Shown here: positions 16,212 through 23,402 of the stretch, piece after piece
Layout of the letters: every line of letters starts with the position of its first letter
How positions within the stretch are numbered: the first letter of the stretch is position 1
Origin: CAZHMB01 sp964533515
GTDB lineage: Archaea; Nanobdellota; Nanobdellia; Pacearchaeales; GW2011-AR1
Assembly (NCBI GenBank): GCA_964533515.1
Contig: CAZHMB010000002.1
Location: 1-45,812, forward strand
Direction of reading: 5' to 3'
DNA: 45,812 bases
Notes under the pieces: model-generated
Told to the model about the DNA's origin: nothing
Databases searched by the model: none
What the model saw: the letters and a program-made list of their open reading frames with translations, nothing else
Position numbers and translations under genes: made by a program

Positions 16212-16236
16212 TAGGCCACCCAAAACTCTTTTAAAC
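16211..16236 (+). promoter_or_regulatory. aIF2 gamma promoter with motif shared with rpoL
   Basis: CTTTTAAAC (16228-16236) is the TATA box, 25 bases before the ATG. The preceding ATAGGCCACCCAAAACT (16211-16227) matches the rpoL upstream sequence at 2281-2297 in 16 of 17 bases, at the same distance from the TATA box and overlapping or adjoining the previous stop codon in both cases. Confidence 0.5.
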
Positions 16237-16256
16237 AGACTTATTCTTGAAATTAC

Positions 16257-17465
16257 ATGACTAAAGAAAATAAGGAACTTCCAGAAATAAACATCGGAGT
16301 AGTCGGCCACATCGACCACGGAAAGACAACTTTGTTAAATTGTTTGTCAGGAAAGATGACCGACACACATTCTGAAGAATTAAAGAGGGGAATAACCATA
16401 AAATTAGGTTATGCAGACATTACAATTTCTAAGGATAAAGATAATTACAATACGGAAGGAAAAGGAACTCCTGAAAGATATGTAAGTTTCATAGATGCTC
16501 CCGGACACGAGATGTTAATGGCAACTATGTTGAGTGGGGCTGCAATCATGGACGCTGCAATTTTAGTAGTCGCGGCCAACGAGGGAATTAAACCACAAAC
16601 AAGAGAGCATTTCATGGCCTTACAATCAAGGGGAATAAAAAATATAATAATCGTCCAAAATAAAATTGACGTTGTTTCAAAAGAAGACGCCCTAAAAAAT
16701 TATAAGGAACTAAAGGAATTTGTTAAAGGAACGTCTGTAGAAGATTGTTCGATAATTCCAGTTTCAGCTCAACAGAATATAAACATCGATAAGATCCTTG
16801 AAGAAATATGCAACCTTCCGATACCTGAAAGAGATCTTTCATCAGAACCTCTTTTTTTAATAGCAAGAAGTTTTGATATCAACCGCCCCGGAAAAGATAT
16901 CAAGGATTTAAACGGCGGAGTTCTCGGAGGAATATTAAAACAAGGTCAGCTAAAAGTAGGGCAAGAGATTGAAATAAAACCCGGACTAACATTAAAAAAA
17001 GCAAACCAAATAACTTATCATCCTATAAAAACAAAAATACTTTCATTGTACAAAGGAAGCGATTCAGTTAAGTTTGTTGTTCCAGGAGCGAGCATTTCTA
17101 TTGAAACTAGTTTAGATCCGAGTTTAACAAAAACAGATTCGCTAATTGGGGGGATTGTTTCAACTCTAGGAACTCTTCCAGAAATTTCAAACAACATAAA
17201 ACTTTCAATAGATTTATTCAAAGAAGTTTTCGGAACGGGAAAACCCCTCCCAGTTGATGAAATAAAAACAAAAGAGATGTTAATGTTAAATATCAATACT
17301 ACAACAACCGTTGGAGTTGTTGAGAAAATATCAAAAGACAAAAAAGAAATTGAATTGTCTTTGAATATTCCTGTAGTTGCATTGAAGGGCGACAATGTCG
17401 GAATCGCTCGAAATATAGGTGGACATTGGAGATTAATCGGCTCTGGCGAGGTTATTGGACAGTGA
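16257..17465 (+). CDS. eif2g: translation initiation factor aIF2 subunit gamma
   Basis: 402 residues. The GTPase motifs are GHIDHGKTT (17-25), RGITIKLGYAD, DAPGHE (80-85), NKID (135-138) and VSAQQNINID. Domains II and III follow, with the usual RSFDINRPG and GGVLGG blocks. It carries Met-tRNAi to the small ribosomal subunit as part of aIF2. The zinc knuckle usually found between the GYAD motif and the DAPGH motif is absent: residues 55-75 contain no cysteine. Confidence 0.95.
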   Translation: MTKENKELPEINIGVVGHIDHGKTTLLNCLSGKMTDTHSEELKRGITIKLGYADITISKDKDNYNTEGKGTPERYVSFIDAPGHEMLMATMLSGAAIMDAAILVVAANEGIKPQTREHFMALQSRGIKNIIIVQNKIDVVSKEDALKNYKELKEFVKGTSVEDCSIIPVSAQQNINIDKILEEICNLPIPERDLSSEPLFLIARSFDINRPGKDIKDLNGGVLGGILKQGQLKVGQEIEIKPGLTLKKANQITYHPIKTKILSLYKGSDSVKFVVPGASISIETSLDPSLTKTDSLIGGIVSTLGTLPEISNNIKLSIDLFKEVFGTGKPLPVDEIKTKEMLMLNINTTTTVGVVEKISKDKKEIELSLNIPVVALKGDNVGIARNIGGHWRLIGSGEVIGQ

Positions 17466-17537
17466 GTAAAGTCGAGTTATATCACAGCTTTTCAATGGCC
17501 GAGTAAATTTTATAAACTCTCTTTCTTATAATCTGTT

Positions 17538-17882
17538 ATGCTAAACAAAAAAAAGAATGTGAAAAAGCCCACAAAGAATGCTGAATTAAAAGAAGATTTG
17601 AAGGAAGAAAAGGAAGAAGCTAGATCTTTGAGAAGAAAATTAAAAGACCAATCAAAAAAACTCCAGGCCGAAACACGAAAAGCTGTCATAACTGCTGTTG
17701 TTGCCGCCTTCGGTTTTCTTATGGCTCTCGCATGGAGGGATGTAATTTCAGAATATGTAAAATTGCTTGTTGAAATCTCTCCCGTTCAAGGAAAATTAAT
17801 TTCGGCGACAATTGTAACTATAATTGCAGTAGTTGGGATTATGATTGTAACCAGATTTAATGTTAAGGAAGAAGGGAAGTAA
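17538..17882 (+). CDS. small membrane protein (DUF5654-like)
   Basis: 114 residues. A highly charged coiled-coil-like N-terminus (to about residue 52) is followed by AAFGFLMALAWRDVI and a second membrane helix (ISATIVTIIAVVGIMIVTRF). The pair of helices with a conserved ALAWRD-type motif resembles archaeal DUF5654 proteins; I recall the family from its pattern, not from a search. TTTATAAAC at 17508-17516 fits a leaderless start. Function unknown. Confidence 0.7.
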   Translation: MLNKKKNVKKPTKNAELKEDLKEEKEEARSLRRKLKDQSKKLQAETRKAVITAVVAAFGFLMALAWRDVISEYVKLLVEISPVQGKLISATIVTIIAVVGIMIVTRFNVKEEGK

Positions 17883-17887
17883 ATTTT

Positions 17888-18136
17888 CTACCGCGGTTGC
17901 CCAAAATAATTTCCATTATCCAACCGGTTTTGATATTGGTTTTTTAATCCTGTAAGTTCACGCTTGGCTGTGCTATAAAGTGCACCTACCCTGCAACTAT
18001 CAAGAGTTTGGAGTCTCCCACATATGGGAAAATTCTCACTTTCATCTTCACTCGCTTTTCTCAATAATCTTAATTGTCTATTTATAGAAGTGATTCTTAA
18101 TTGCAATCTTGATTGTGTGGGTCTTGAATCTCTCAT
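17888..18136 (-). CDS. small hypothetical Arg-rich protein
   Basis: 82 residues of mostly helical, Arg/Leu/Gln-rich sequence (SRLQLRITSINRQLRLLRK) with two cysteines. It lies about 40 bases after the EF-1 alpha stop on the same strand. A TATA-like run touches its ATG, too close to be its own promoter, so cotranscription with EF-1 alpha or a later start is possible. No family recognised. Confidence 0.5.
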   Translation of the reverse strand: MRDSRPTQSRLQLRITSINRQLRLLRKASEDESENFPICGRLQTLDSCRVGALYSTAKRELTGLKNQYQNRLDNGNYFGQPR

Positions 18137-18177
18137 CTTATATATTCAGAACTATCCTCTGTAGCCAATCACCAGAA

Positions 18178-19461
18178 TTATTTACTTTTAACAATCTCAA
18201 CACACATACCAGCAGCAACAGTTTGACCAGCGTCTCTAACCGCGAATCTACTCATCCATGCGTTTTCTTTTTGAGTTTCAATACACAAGTTTCCTTGTGG
18301 CTTAATTTTTACTCTTGCAACATCTCCGTTCTTCAAGAAGTCTGGGTTTTCCTCAGAAACTTGTCCAGTCTTAGGATCAATCTTTGCAATCAATTCAGTA
18401 AATTGACATGGAACTTGAGCAGTGTGAACATGGAATACCGGAGTATATCCTTTTGCTAATACTGTTGGGTGGTTGATTACCGCGATTTGAGCAATGAACT
18501 CCTCAACAATTGGGCAAGGGTTTGCAGAGTCGCAAATTACGTCACCACGAGCGATGTCTTTCTTACCAACACCACGAATATTAATACCTACATTGTCACC
18601 AGCTGTAGCCTCTGGAAGAACTTCATGGTGCATCTCTATAGTTTTAACTTCACCTTCAATTCCTTCACCAGTTCTACCCGGAAGAACTTTAACTTTCATT
18701 CCCGATTTCATAACTCCAGTCTCGACTTTTCCAACAGGAACAGTACCGATACCAGTAATTTCATAAACATCTTGAACAGGCATTCTCATTGCGTACTCAG
18801 TTGGTAATTCTGGAACAGGGAACTTGTCCATTTGCTCTAAAATTGTAGGTCCTGAATACCAAGACATATTCTCAGATTTCTTTCCGATGTTGTCTCCTTT
18901 TAATCCTGAACATGCGATAAAAGTAACCTCGTCAAGTTTGTAACCAACTTGCGAAAGTAATTTTCCAACGTCTTCTTTAACCTTGTTGAATGTTTCTTCT
19001 TTGTATTCAACCATATCCATCTTGTTAATAGCTACGCATAAACTTTTTACACCCATTGTTCTCAATAGCCAAAGGTGTTCTGTTGTTTGTGGCTGGACTC
19101 CAGCAGGAGCAGCGATAACCAAGAAAGCAGCATCTGCTTGTGACGCACCAGTGATCATGTTTTTAACGAAGTCCCTGTGACCAGGCGCATCAATGATTGT
19201 GATTTCGAAATTTTGCGTTACAATTTTCTTGTAAGCAAGATCGATAGTAACTCCTCTTTCTCTTTCCTCTTTGATTCTATCCATAACGTATGCCGTCTCC
19301 TACCCGACTTTACCATGTTTCTCAGCTTCTTCTCTAAGCTTTTTCATCTCTTGTTCAGGAACTGCTCCACCTTGGAATAACAATTGTCCAACGCAAGTAG
19401 ACTTACCTGCATCAACGTGTCCGACGAACACAACATTCATATTTGGTTTTTCTCTAGCCAT
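18178..19461 (-). pseudogene. tef1: translation elongation factor EF-1 alpha with in-frame TAG at codon 54
   Basis: Full-length archaeal EF-1 alpha (427 codons) in one frame. It has the P-loop GHVDAGKST (14-22), ERERGVTIDLAY, DAPGHRDFV, NKMD and complete domains II-III, ending VKSK. The frame is interrupted once by TAG at 19300-19302, between KHGKVG and ETAYVMDR, where relatives carry a sense codon. A single base change from AAG, GAG, CAG, TTG or TGG would explain it. No shift in frame is needed and all other motifs are intact, so it looks functional apart from this codon. Assembly error, strain variation or recoding are possible. TATA at 19484-19491 supports the ATG at 19461. Confidence 0.85.
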
Positions 19462-19483
19462 GATAAAACAATAAAAAAATAGG

Positions 19484-19491
19484 TTTATAAA
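19484..19491 (-). promoter_or_regulatory. EF-1 alpha TATA box
   Basis: TTTATAAA lies 26 bases before the ATG at 19461 on the minus strand. This confirms that the intended gene begins upstream of the TAG and is not started internally after it. Confidence 0.6.
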
Positions 19492-19623
19492 TCTTTCGAA
19501 ATAGAAAATCAAGGAAACAAAGAAAATTTGTCGACGGGAAAATATATAATACCGAATTCAGACAAATTCCAAATAAACTGAACCACAATAATTTTTAAAA
19601 ACATAGAATCCGTGAAATACCTC

Positions 19624-19944
19624 ATGGCAGATGTTCCTCAAGGGGCCGTTAGAGAAAGTTTCGGAGCAAGAGAATTAGGTACAAACCCGGGAGAATTAAC
19701 TCGCGTATTTGAAGGAACTACTGAGGTAAACTATTTTCATAAAGAGAAGGGGGCAATTATTTTATCTCCTCAAAATTTAAGTCAAGGAGATAAGGTTCTC
19801 AAAGGTAGAGGATACGAATCTTCGGGGTTTGGAGCATTTGAAGCAGGATTCGAAGACCGGAACCCTCCGGAGGATCCCAGGTTCAAGGAATTTTATGATG
19901 CTGGAAAAAAGGCTGGAGATACAATGGAAGCCGTGTGCGGTTAA
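19624..19944 (+). CDS. hypothetical soluble protein
   Basis: 106 residues from ATG 19624; a GTG at 19612 is in frame, but the TTTTTAAAA box at 19592-19600 fits the ATG. Gly/Glu-rich and soluble, with QGAVRESFGARELG and EAGFEDRNPPEDPRF stretches. No family recognised. It ends just before the leader of the Spt5 operon. Confidence 0.6.
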   Translation: MADVPQGAVRESFGARELGTNPGELTRVFEGTTEVNYFHKEKGAIILSPQNLSQGDKVLKGRGYESSGFGAFEAGFEDRNPPEDPRFKEFYDAGKKAGDTMEAVCG

Positions 19945-19965
19945 TTCTCCCCCCAAATCAAAAAA

Positions 19966-19973
19966 TTTATAAA
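19966..19973 (+). promoter_or_regulatory. TATA box of the Spt5-L11 operon
   Basis: TTTATAAA is about 150 bases before the Spt5 ATG, so the mRNA should start near 19995 and carry a leader of about 120 bases. This is unlike most genes here. Confidence 0.5.
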
Positions 19974-20002
19974 CCCACAATTCTCACTATTTTTATCTAC
20001 TC

Positions 20003-20113
20003 CTAGACATTTACGTCTAGCGAAGCGGGAAATCAGTTGGGTTATTGCAATTCCAACGGAGGCAAATAAAGAATTGCCCTCGGTTGCTGGATACAAAACC
20101 CGCTGGAGGTTTT
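20003..20113 (+). repeat. structured repeat copy R5: 5' leader of spt5-rpl11
   Basis: A CTAGAC / GTCTAG hairpin (20003-20020) precedes stem I, GCAATTC (20047-20053) / GAATTGC (20071-20077), whose loop carries CGGAGGCAAAT. The stem differs from the GCGATTTC copies on both arms, that is, compensated. Stem III, AAAACC (20095-20100) / GGTTTT (20108-20113), contains the Shine-Dalgarno-like GGAGG (20105-20109), 9 bases before the ATG. AGCGGG (20024-20029) can pair with CCCGCT (20099-20104) instead, which would open stem III. Confidence 0.65.
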
Positions 20114-20118
20114 GAAAA

Positions 20119-20649
20119 ATGTTATTCATCATAAAAGTTACAACAAACAAAGAAGAACGAGCAGTTGAGATGATCTCAGACAGAGTTAAGAAAAAAAATC
20201 TTTTGACTTATGCAATCGTCAGACCCCACGGACTTCGAGGTTATGTAATTATAGAAGCTGAAGATAGAGAATCGGCTGAAGAATCGGTTTTCAATTTGCC
20301 TTATGTTAAAGGAATAATCGGAAAAACAATTTCTTATGAGGAAATAAAAAACATGGTTGAGCCAACCATTGCCGAAGTTTCAATAAAAGAAGGCGACATT
20401 GTTGAAATAATCGGAGCGACATTAAAAGGCGAAAAAGCAAAAGTTTTAAGAATAGACAAACAGAAAGAAGAAGTTGTGGTTAGCTTGCTTGGAGCAACGG
20501 TCCCATTACCAGTAACGGTAAAGATCGACAATGTAAGAGTTATCCGAAGAGAAGAAGGAGAAGAATCAGATGAAGAAGAAAATGATCAACAAGAAACTAA
20601 ATCAAACGAGGAATCGGAATCAGAAGAAATGGTTCCAGGATTAGGATAA
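20119..20649 (+). CDS. spt5: transcription elongation factor Spt5 (NusG-like)
   Basis: 176 residues. The NGN domain begins MLFIIKVTTNKEERAVEMI and contains VRPHGLRGYVIIEAED and VKGIIGK. The KOW domain contains KEGDIVEIIGATLKGEKAKVLRID. A strongly acidic tail of about 40 residues follows. Spt5 clamps RNA polymerase as a processivity factor. Its TAA stop is directly followed by the L11 ATG, so the two are one operon, the usual archaeal order. Confidence 0.94.
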   Translation: MLFIIKVTTNKEERAVEMISDRVKKKNLLTYAIVRPHGLRGYVIIEAEDRESAEESVFNLPYVKGIIGKTISYEEIKNMVEPTIAEVSIKEGDIVEIIGATLKGEKAKVLRIDKQKEEVVVSLLGATVPLPVTVKIDNVRVIRREEGEESDEEENDQQETKSNEESESEEMVPGLG

Positions 20650-21375
20650 ATGGAAATAAAACTTTTAGTCGAAGGTGGAAGCATGAAACCCGGACCCGCG
20701 TTGTCCCAACAGTTAGGACCAGCAGGAATAAACATGGGCCAAGTAATTTCACAAGTTAATGAAGCCACATCGGGCTTCAAAGGATTAAAGGTTCCAGTAA
20801 CTTTAGAAGTAGATACAGGAACAAAAACTTTCGAAATCTCTGTCGCATCTCCACCAATGTCTGAATTAATAAAGAAAGAAATAGGTTTAGAAAAAGGATC
20901 AGGATTACAAGAAAAAACAAAAGTAGGAAACGTTGCAATAGAGCAATTAATTTCTGTGGCAAAAACAAAATTACCCAACATGATATGTCGAGATCTTAAG
21001 GCTGCTGTAAAAGAAGCTGTCGGAAGTTGTGTTTCTTTGGGTCTTTTAGTTGAGAACAAACCCGCAACAGAAATGGCAGAAATAATCAACAGCGGAAAAT
21101 ACAATAAAGAAATTGAAGGAGAAATGACTGAAGTAGATCCTAAAAAGCAAGTACAAATGAAAGACTTTTTTGAAAAATATAAAGAGGAACAAGAGAAGCA
21201 ACTTGCTGTTGAACAAGCTGCTGCCGAGGCTGCTGAAGCTGAAAAAGAAGCTGCAAAGACAACTGCAGGAGCTGTTGAAGGAGAAGCAAAACCTGAAGGT
21301 GAAGCCGGGGCTGAAGCCGGAGCAGAAGAAGGAAAGCCTGCCGAAGCTGAGAAAAAACCAGAAGAGAAAAAATAA
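20650..21375 (+). CDS. rpl11: 50S ribosomal protein L11 with long C-terminal tail
   Basis: 241 residues; the usual archaeal length is about 160. The N-terminal domain has MKPGPALSQQLGPAGINMGQV, and the rRNA-binding C-domain has KTKVGNVAIEQLISVAKTKLP and GSCVSLGL. After about residue 160 comes an Ala/Glu/Lys-rich tail of about 80 residues. The tail is low-complexity and typical of lineage-specific expansions. It abuts spt5. Confidence 0.94.
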   Translation: MEIKLLVEGGSMKPGPALSQQLGPAGINMGQVISQVNEATSGFKGLKVPVTLEVDTGTKTFEISVASPPMSELIKKEIGLEKGSGLQEKTKVGNVAIEQLISVAKTKLPNMICRDLKAAVKEAVGSCVSLGLLVENKPATEMAEIINSGKYNKEIEGEMTEVDPKKQVQMKDFFEKYKEEQEKQLAVEQAAAEAAEAEKEAAKTTAGAVEGEAKPEGEAGAEAGAEEGKPAEAEKKPEEKK

Positions 21376-21435
21376 GTTTCTTATGATTAAACGAATCACA
21401 AAGTTTATTAATTAACTATCTTGAATTAATTATAT

Positions 21436-21509
21436 GGGGCTATGGGGTAGTCTGCTTAGCCTACGAGGTTTGGGACTTCGTGACCCCGGTTGAAATCCGG
21501 GTAGCCCCA
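21436..21509 (+). tRNA. tRNA-Pro (UGG anticodon)
   Basis: Acceptor GGGGCTA / TAGCCCC with A73 and no encoded CCA. The anticodon stem is CGAGG / CTTCG with loop TTTGGGA, giving anticodon TGG followed by G37, as expected for proline. The T-arm is CCGG / CCGG. The T-loop reads TTGAAAT instead of the near-universal TTCAAAT, that is, G56 in place of C56. TTTATTAAT at 21404-21412 is the probable TATA box. No intron. Confidence 0.9.
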
Positions 21510-21567
21510 TTTTAAAGTATCACTCTATCACAATAATTCTTTTAAACAATGAGGTTTTGAATAATAG

Positions 21568-21987
21568 ATGCCCAGGAAAGAATTATCTAAACCAAGTGAA
21601 GAATTTTTAGATGCATTAATAACTTCAGGTACATCTGCTGGCACAATCGATTGTGAATTTTGTGGAAGGGTTCATATTCCAGATAAATCTCCAGGAATGG
21701 ATTGGGAACCCGGAGAATTTGAAGAATTAGAAAGAAAATCAAAACAAGAACCGGACAAATATATCTTACATTCTGAGGATACTGTACATTGGGGGATTCT
21801 AGATGGAAGACAATATATTGCAGATTGTCCCTGTAATTTGGTCGCAAAATACGAGAGATTATTTTGGAAGAACAGATCTGTTATAGAAAGTTATTTTAGA
21901 AAAAGAGCAAAAAGGGAATTAGAAGATGCAAAGAGAGAGTCAAGATTAGCAGAATCGGTTACAACAGCGGTTAGCACTTCTCGATAA
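21568..21987 (+). CDS. hypothetical protein with cysteine pairs
   Basis: 139 residues. CEFCGRVHIP near residue 30 and CPCNLVAKYERLFW near residue 92 look like two halves of a metal site flanking an ILHSEDTVHWGILDGRQYIAD core. A charged helical C-terminus follows. Similar small Cys-containing proteins occur in bacteria and phages, but I cannot name a family. CTTTTAAAC at 21539-21547 is its TATA box. Confidence 0.65.
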   Translation: MPRKELSKPSEEFLDALITSGTSAGTIDCEFCGRVHIPDKSPGMDWEPGEFEELERKSKQEPDKYILHSEDTVHWGILDGRQYIADCPCNLVAKYERLFWKNRSVIESYFRKRAKRELEDAKRESRLAESVTTAVSTSR

Positions 21988-22028
21988 GAAACTTTAAAAA
22001 CCAACTTTTTATCAATATATTGTAGAAA

Positions 22029-22205
22029 ATGAAAATTCAAGGTCTAAATAAAATCTCTGCGATTTCCTTAGAAGGCATTTCTGGAAAACTTCAATCTTGC
22101 AAAAGTTGGAGTTCCGGAAATTTCCAATTTCCGAATCGCCCTTCCGCACTTCGAGGAAGGAGCGCGAGGAAAACAGGGGGTGTCCTCGCATGCCAACTAA
22201 ATTAA
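22029..22205 (+). CDS. possible 58-codon upstream ORF in the L37Ae leader
   Basis: ATG 22029 is the first start codon after the TTTAAAAA box (21993-22000), about 7 bases after the expected mRNA start. The frame runs through the whole structured repeat R4 and overlaps the first 16 bases of the L37Ae gene before a TAA. It may be a leader peptide whose translation unfolds the repeat, or it may be noncoding. Its composition mostly reflects the repeat. Confidence 0.25.
   Translation: MKIQGLNKISAISLEGISGKLQSCKSWSSGNFQFPNRPSALRGRSARKTGGVLACQLN
22059..22189 (+). repeat. structured repeat copy R4: 5' leader of rpl37ae-rpoP-pfdB
   Basis: Stem I is GCGATTT (22059-22065) / GAATCGC (22133-22139), its loop starting with the family-like AGAAGGCATTTCTGG. 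The loop is enlarged by an inner CTGGAA / TTCCGG hairpin. Stem II is CCTTCC (22140-22145) / GGAAGG (22155-22160). Stem III is GCGAGGA (22164-22170) / TCCTCGC (22183-22189), ending on the base before the L37Ae ATG. Its loop holds GGGGGTG, a Shine-Dalgarno-like site at usable spacing. Confidence 0.65.
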
Positions 22206-22417
22206 AGAAAGTAGGAGCTGCAGGGAAGTTCGGTGCAAGATGCGGAAGACTTTTAAGGACAAGGTTCGTTGCTGTTGAGTCAAAGCAAAGACAAAAACAA
22301 AAGTGCCCTTACTGCGGAAAAATAGGAGCAAAAAGACTTTCAAACGGGATATGGCAATGCATTCGAAAAAAATGCCACAAAAAATTTACTGGAGGAGCAT
22401 ATTACTTAAAAGAATAA
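22190..22417 (+). CDS. rpl37ae: 50S ribosomal protein L37Ae
   Basis: 75 residues. TKLKKVGAAGKFGARCGRLLR is the usual opening (basic loop). The zinc ribbon is CPYC...C...C (CPYCGKIGAKR, WQCIRKKCHKKFTGGAY). An upstream in-frame extension exists, but MPTK is the family-typical start and directly follows the R4 hairpin. Two bases separate it from rpoP. Confidence 0.94.
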   Translation: MPTKLKKVGAAGKFGARCGRLLRTRFVAVESKQRQKQKCPYCGKIGAKRLSNGIWQCIRKKCHKKFTGGAYYLKE

Positions 22418-22418
22418 A

Positions 22419-22556
22419 ATGGTTACATACAAATGTTACAAATGCGGAAAGAAATTGACTGATAAAGAGTTAGAAAAAAGATTTACATGTCCGGCTTGCA
22501 CGTCAAAGATTTTCATAAAACCGCGAACTAAAACAAAAAGAATAAAGACAGATTAA
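22419..22556 (+). CDS. rpoP: DNA-directed RNA polymerase subunit P (Rpo12)
   Basis: 45 residues, MVTYKCYKCGKKL...FTCPACTSKIFIKPR. The CxxC...CxxC zinc ribbon plus short basic tail is diagnostic for archaeal RNA polymerase subunit P. It begins one base after the L37Ae stop and is followed one base later by prefoldin beta, the common archaeal order. Confidence 0.92.
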   Translation: MVTYKCYKCGKKLTDKELEKRFTCPACTSKIFIKPRTKTKRIKTD

Positions 22557-22557
22557 A

Positions 22558-22902
22558 ATGTCAGATAAAAAAGACCAAGGCGAAGGTCAGAATTCTATCC
22601 AAGAAATGCAATTTATTGAGCAAAACCTTCAAAGTCTTATTTATCAAAAACAAGCATTTCAAGTTGAACTTTCTGAGACTCAATCGGCTCTAAAAGAAGT
22701 TGAATCTTCTGATGAAGATGTATTCAAATTAGCAGGACAAATCTTGATCAAAACAAAAAAAGACAAGATTCTTGAAGAGCTTAAAAACAAAGAAAAGATC
22801 CTGAATTTGAGATTAAAAAGCTTAGAGAATCAAGAAGCCCAATTAACTGACAGAATTGAGAAATTAAGAAACAGCGTCGTCAAAGATAAAAAAGACGAAT
22901 AA
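22558..22902 (+). CDS. pfdB: prefoldin subunit beta
   Basis: 114 residues. Two long heptad-rich helices (about 12-50 and 75-110) flank the short beta-hairpin region VFKLAGQILIKTKKD, which is typical of prefoldin beta. It would form a hexamer with an alpha subunit and hand unfolded proteins to the thermosome. It is cotranscribed with rpl37ae and rpoP. Confidence 0.9.
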   Translation: MSDKKDQGEGQNSIQEMQFIEQNLQSLIYQKQAFQVELSETQSALKEVESSDEDVFKLAGQILIKTKKDKILEELKNKEKILNLRLKSLENQEAQLTDRIEKLRNSVVKDKKDE

Positions 22903-22957
22903 AACAGTTGAAAAAAAGTTACGAAATATTTATAAATCTCCCATATTTACATCTATC

Positions 22958-23356
22958 ATGGTATTCGATAAAATAAGACAAGCTTTTTCAGGAAATCCCT
23001 CCGAGGACATGGAAAATGATTATCTTGAAATAGATTTAGAACAAGAATCAAAAGCTGAAAAAAAGGTCAAAGTAAGAATTTTCTCTTTAAAAGACTACGA
23101 TGATGTAACCGAGATCCTAAATGCATTAAGAGAAGGATACACTATTGCAGTTATTGATATCAAAGAGCTAAGAAAGAAAGATTCTATTGAATTGAAAAGG
23201 GCGGTTTCAAAAGTTAAGAAAACAGTTGACGCTCTTGAAGGAAGCATCGCAGGTTGCGGAGAAAACATTGTAATCGCAACACCAAGTTTCGCGAAAATCG
23301 AAAAAAAGGCTTCTGGAAATGAAGGGCAAGCTGAAGAAAAGAATAGGTTTGAGTGA
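22958..23356 (+). CDS. sepF: cell division protein SepF (archaeal)
   Basis: 132 residues. A short amphipathic N-terminus (MVFDKIRQAF) suits membrane binding, as known for SepF. The core domain has VRIFSLKDYDDVTEILNALREGYTIAVIDI and VDALEGSIAGCGENIVIATP, closely matching the SepF fold that links FtsZ to the membrane. TTTATAAAT at 22929-22937 lies 25 bases before the ATG. Its 3' end overlaps a longer, less likely start of the next gene. Confidence 0.9.
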   Translation: MVFDKIRQAFSGNPSEDMENDYLEIDLEQESKAEKKVKVRIFSLKDYDDVTEILNALREGYTIAVIDIKELRKKDSIELKRAVSKVKKTVDALEGSIAGCGENIVIATPSFAKIEKKASGNEGQAEEKNRFE

Positions 23357-23402
23357 TTTTTCTAATCAAAACATTTATATCCCCAATATTTTTTCTCCAG
23401 AC

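Noticed and set aside
19300..19302. Pyrrolysine or general TAG reassignment as the reason for the EF-1 alpha TAG
   Set aside because: TAG ends rpoL, nreA and the PKD protein at normal C-termini, and no pyl genes are seen; kept only as a remote option.
22097..22189. N-terminal extension of L37Ae
   Set aside because: It only translates the structured repeat R4; the family start MPTK directly follows it.
23319..23402. Longer start for the Dph2-like gene overlapping sepF
   Set aside because: The TATA box at 23374-23380 lies inside it and fits ATG 23403.
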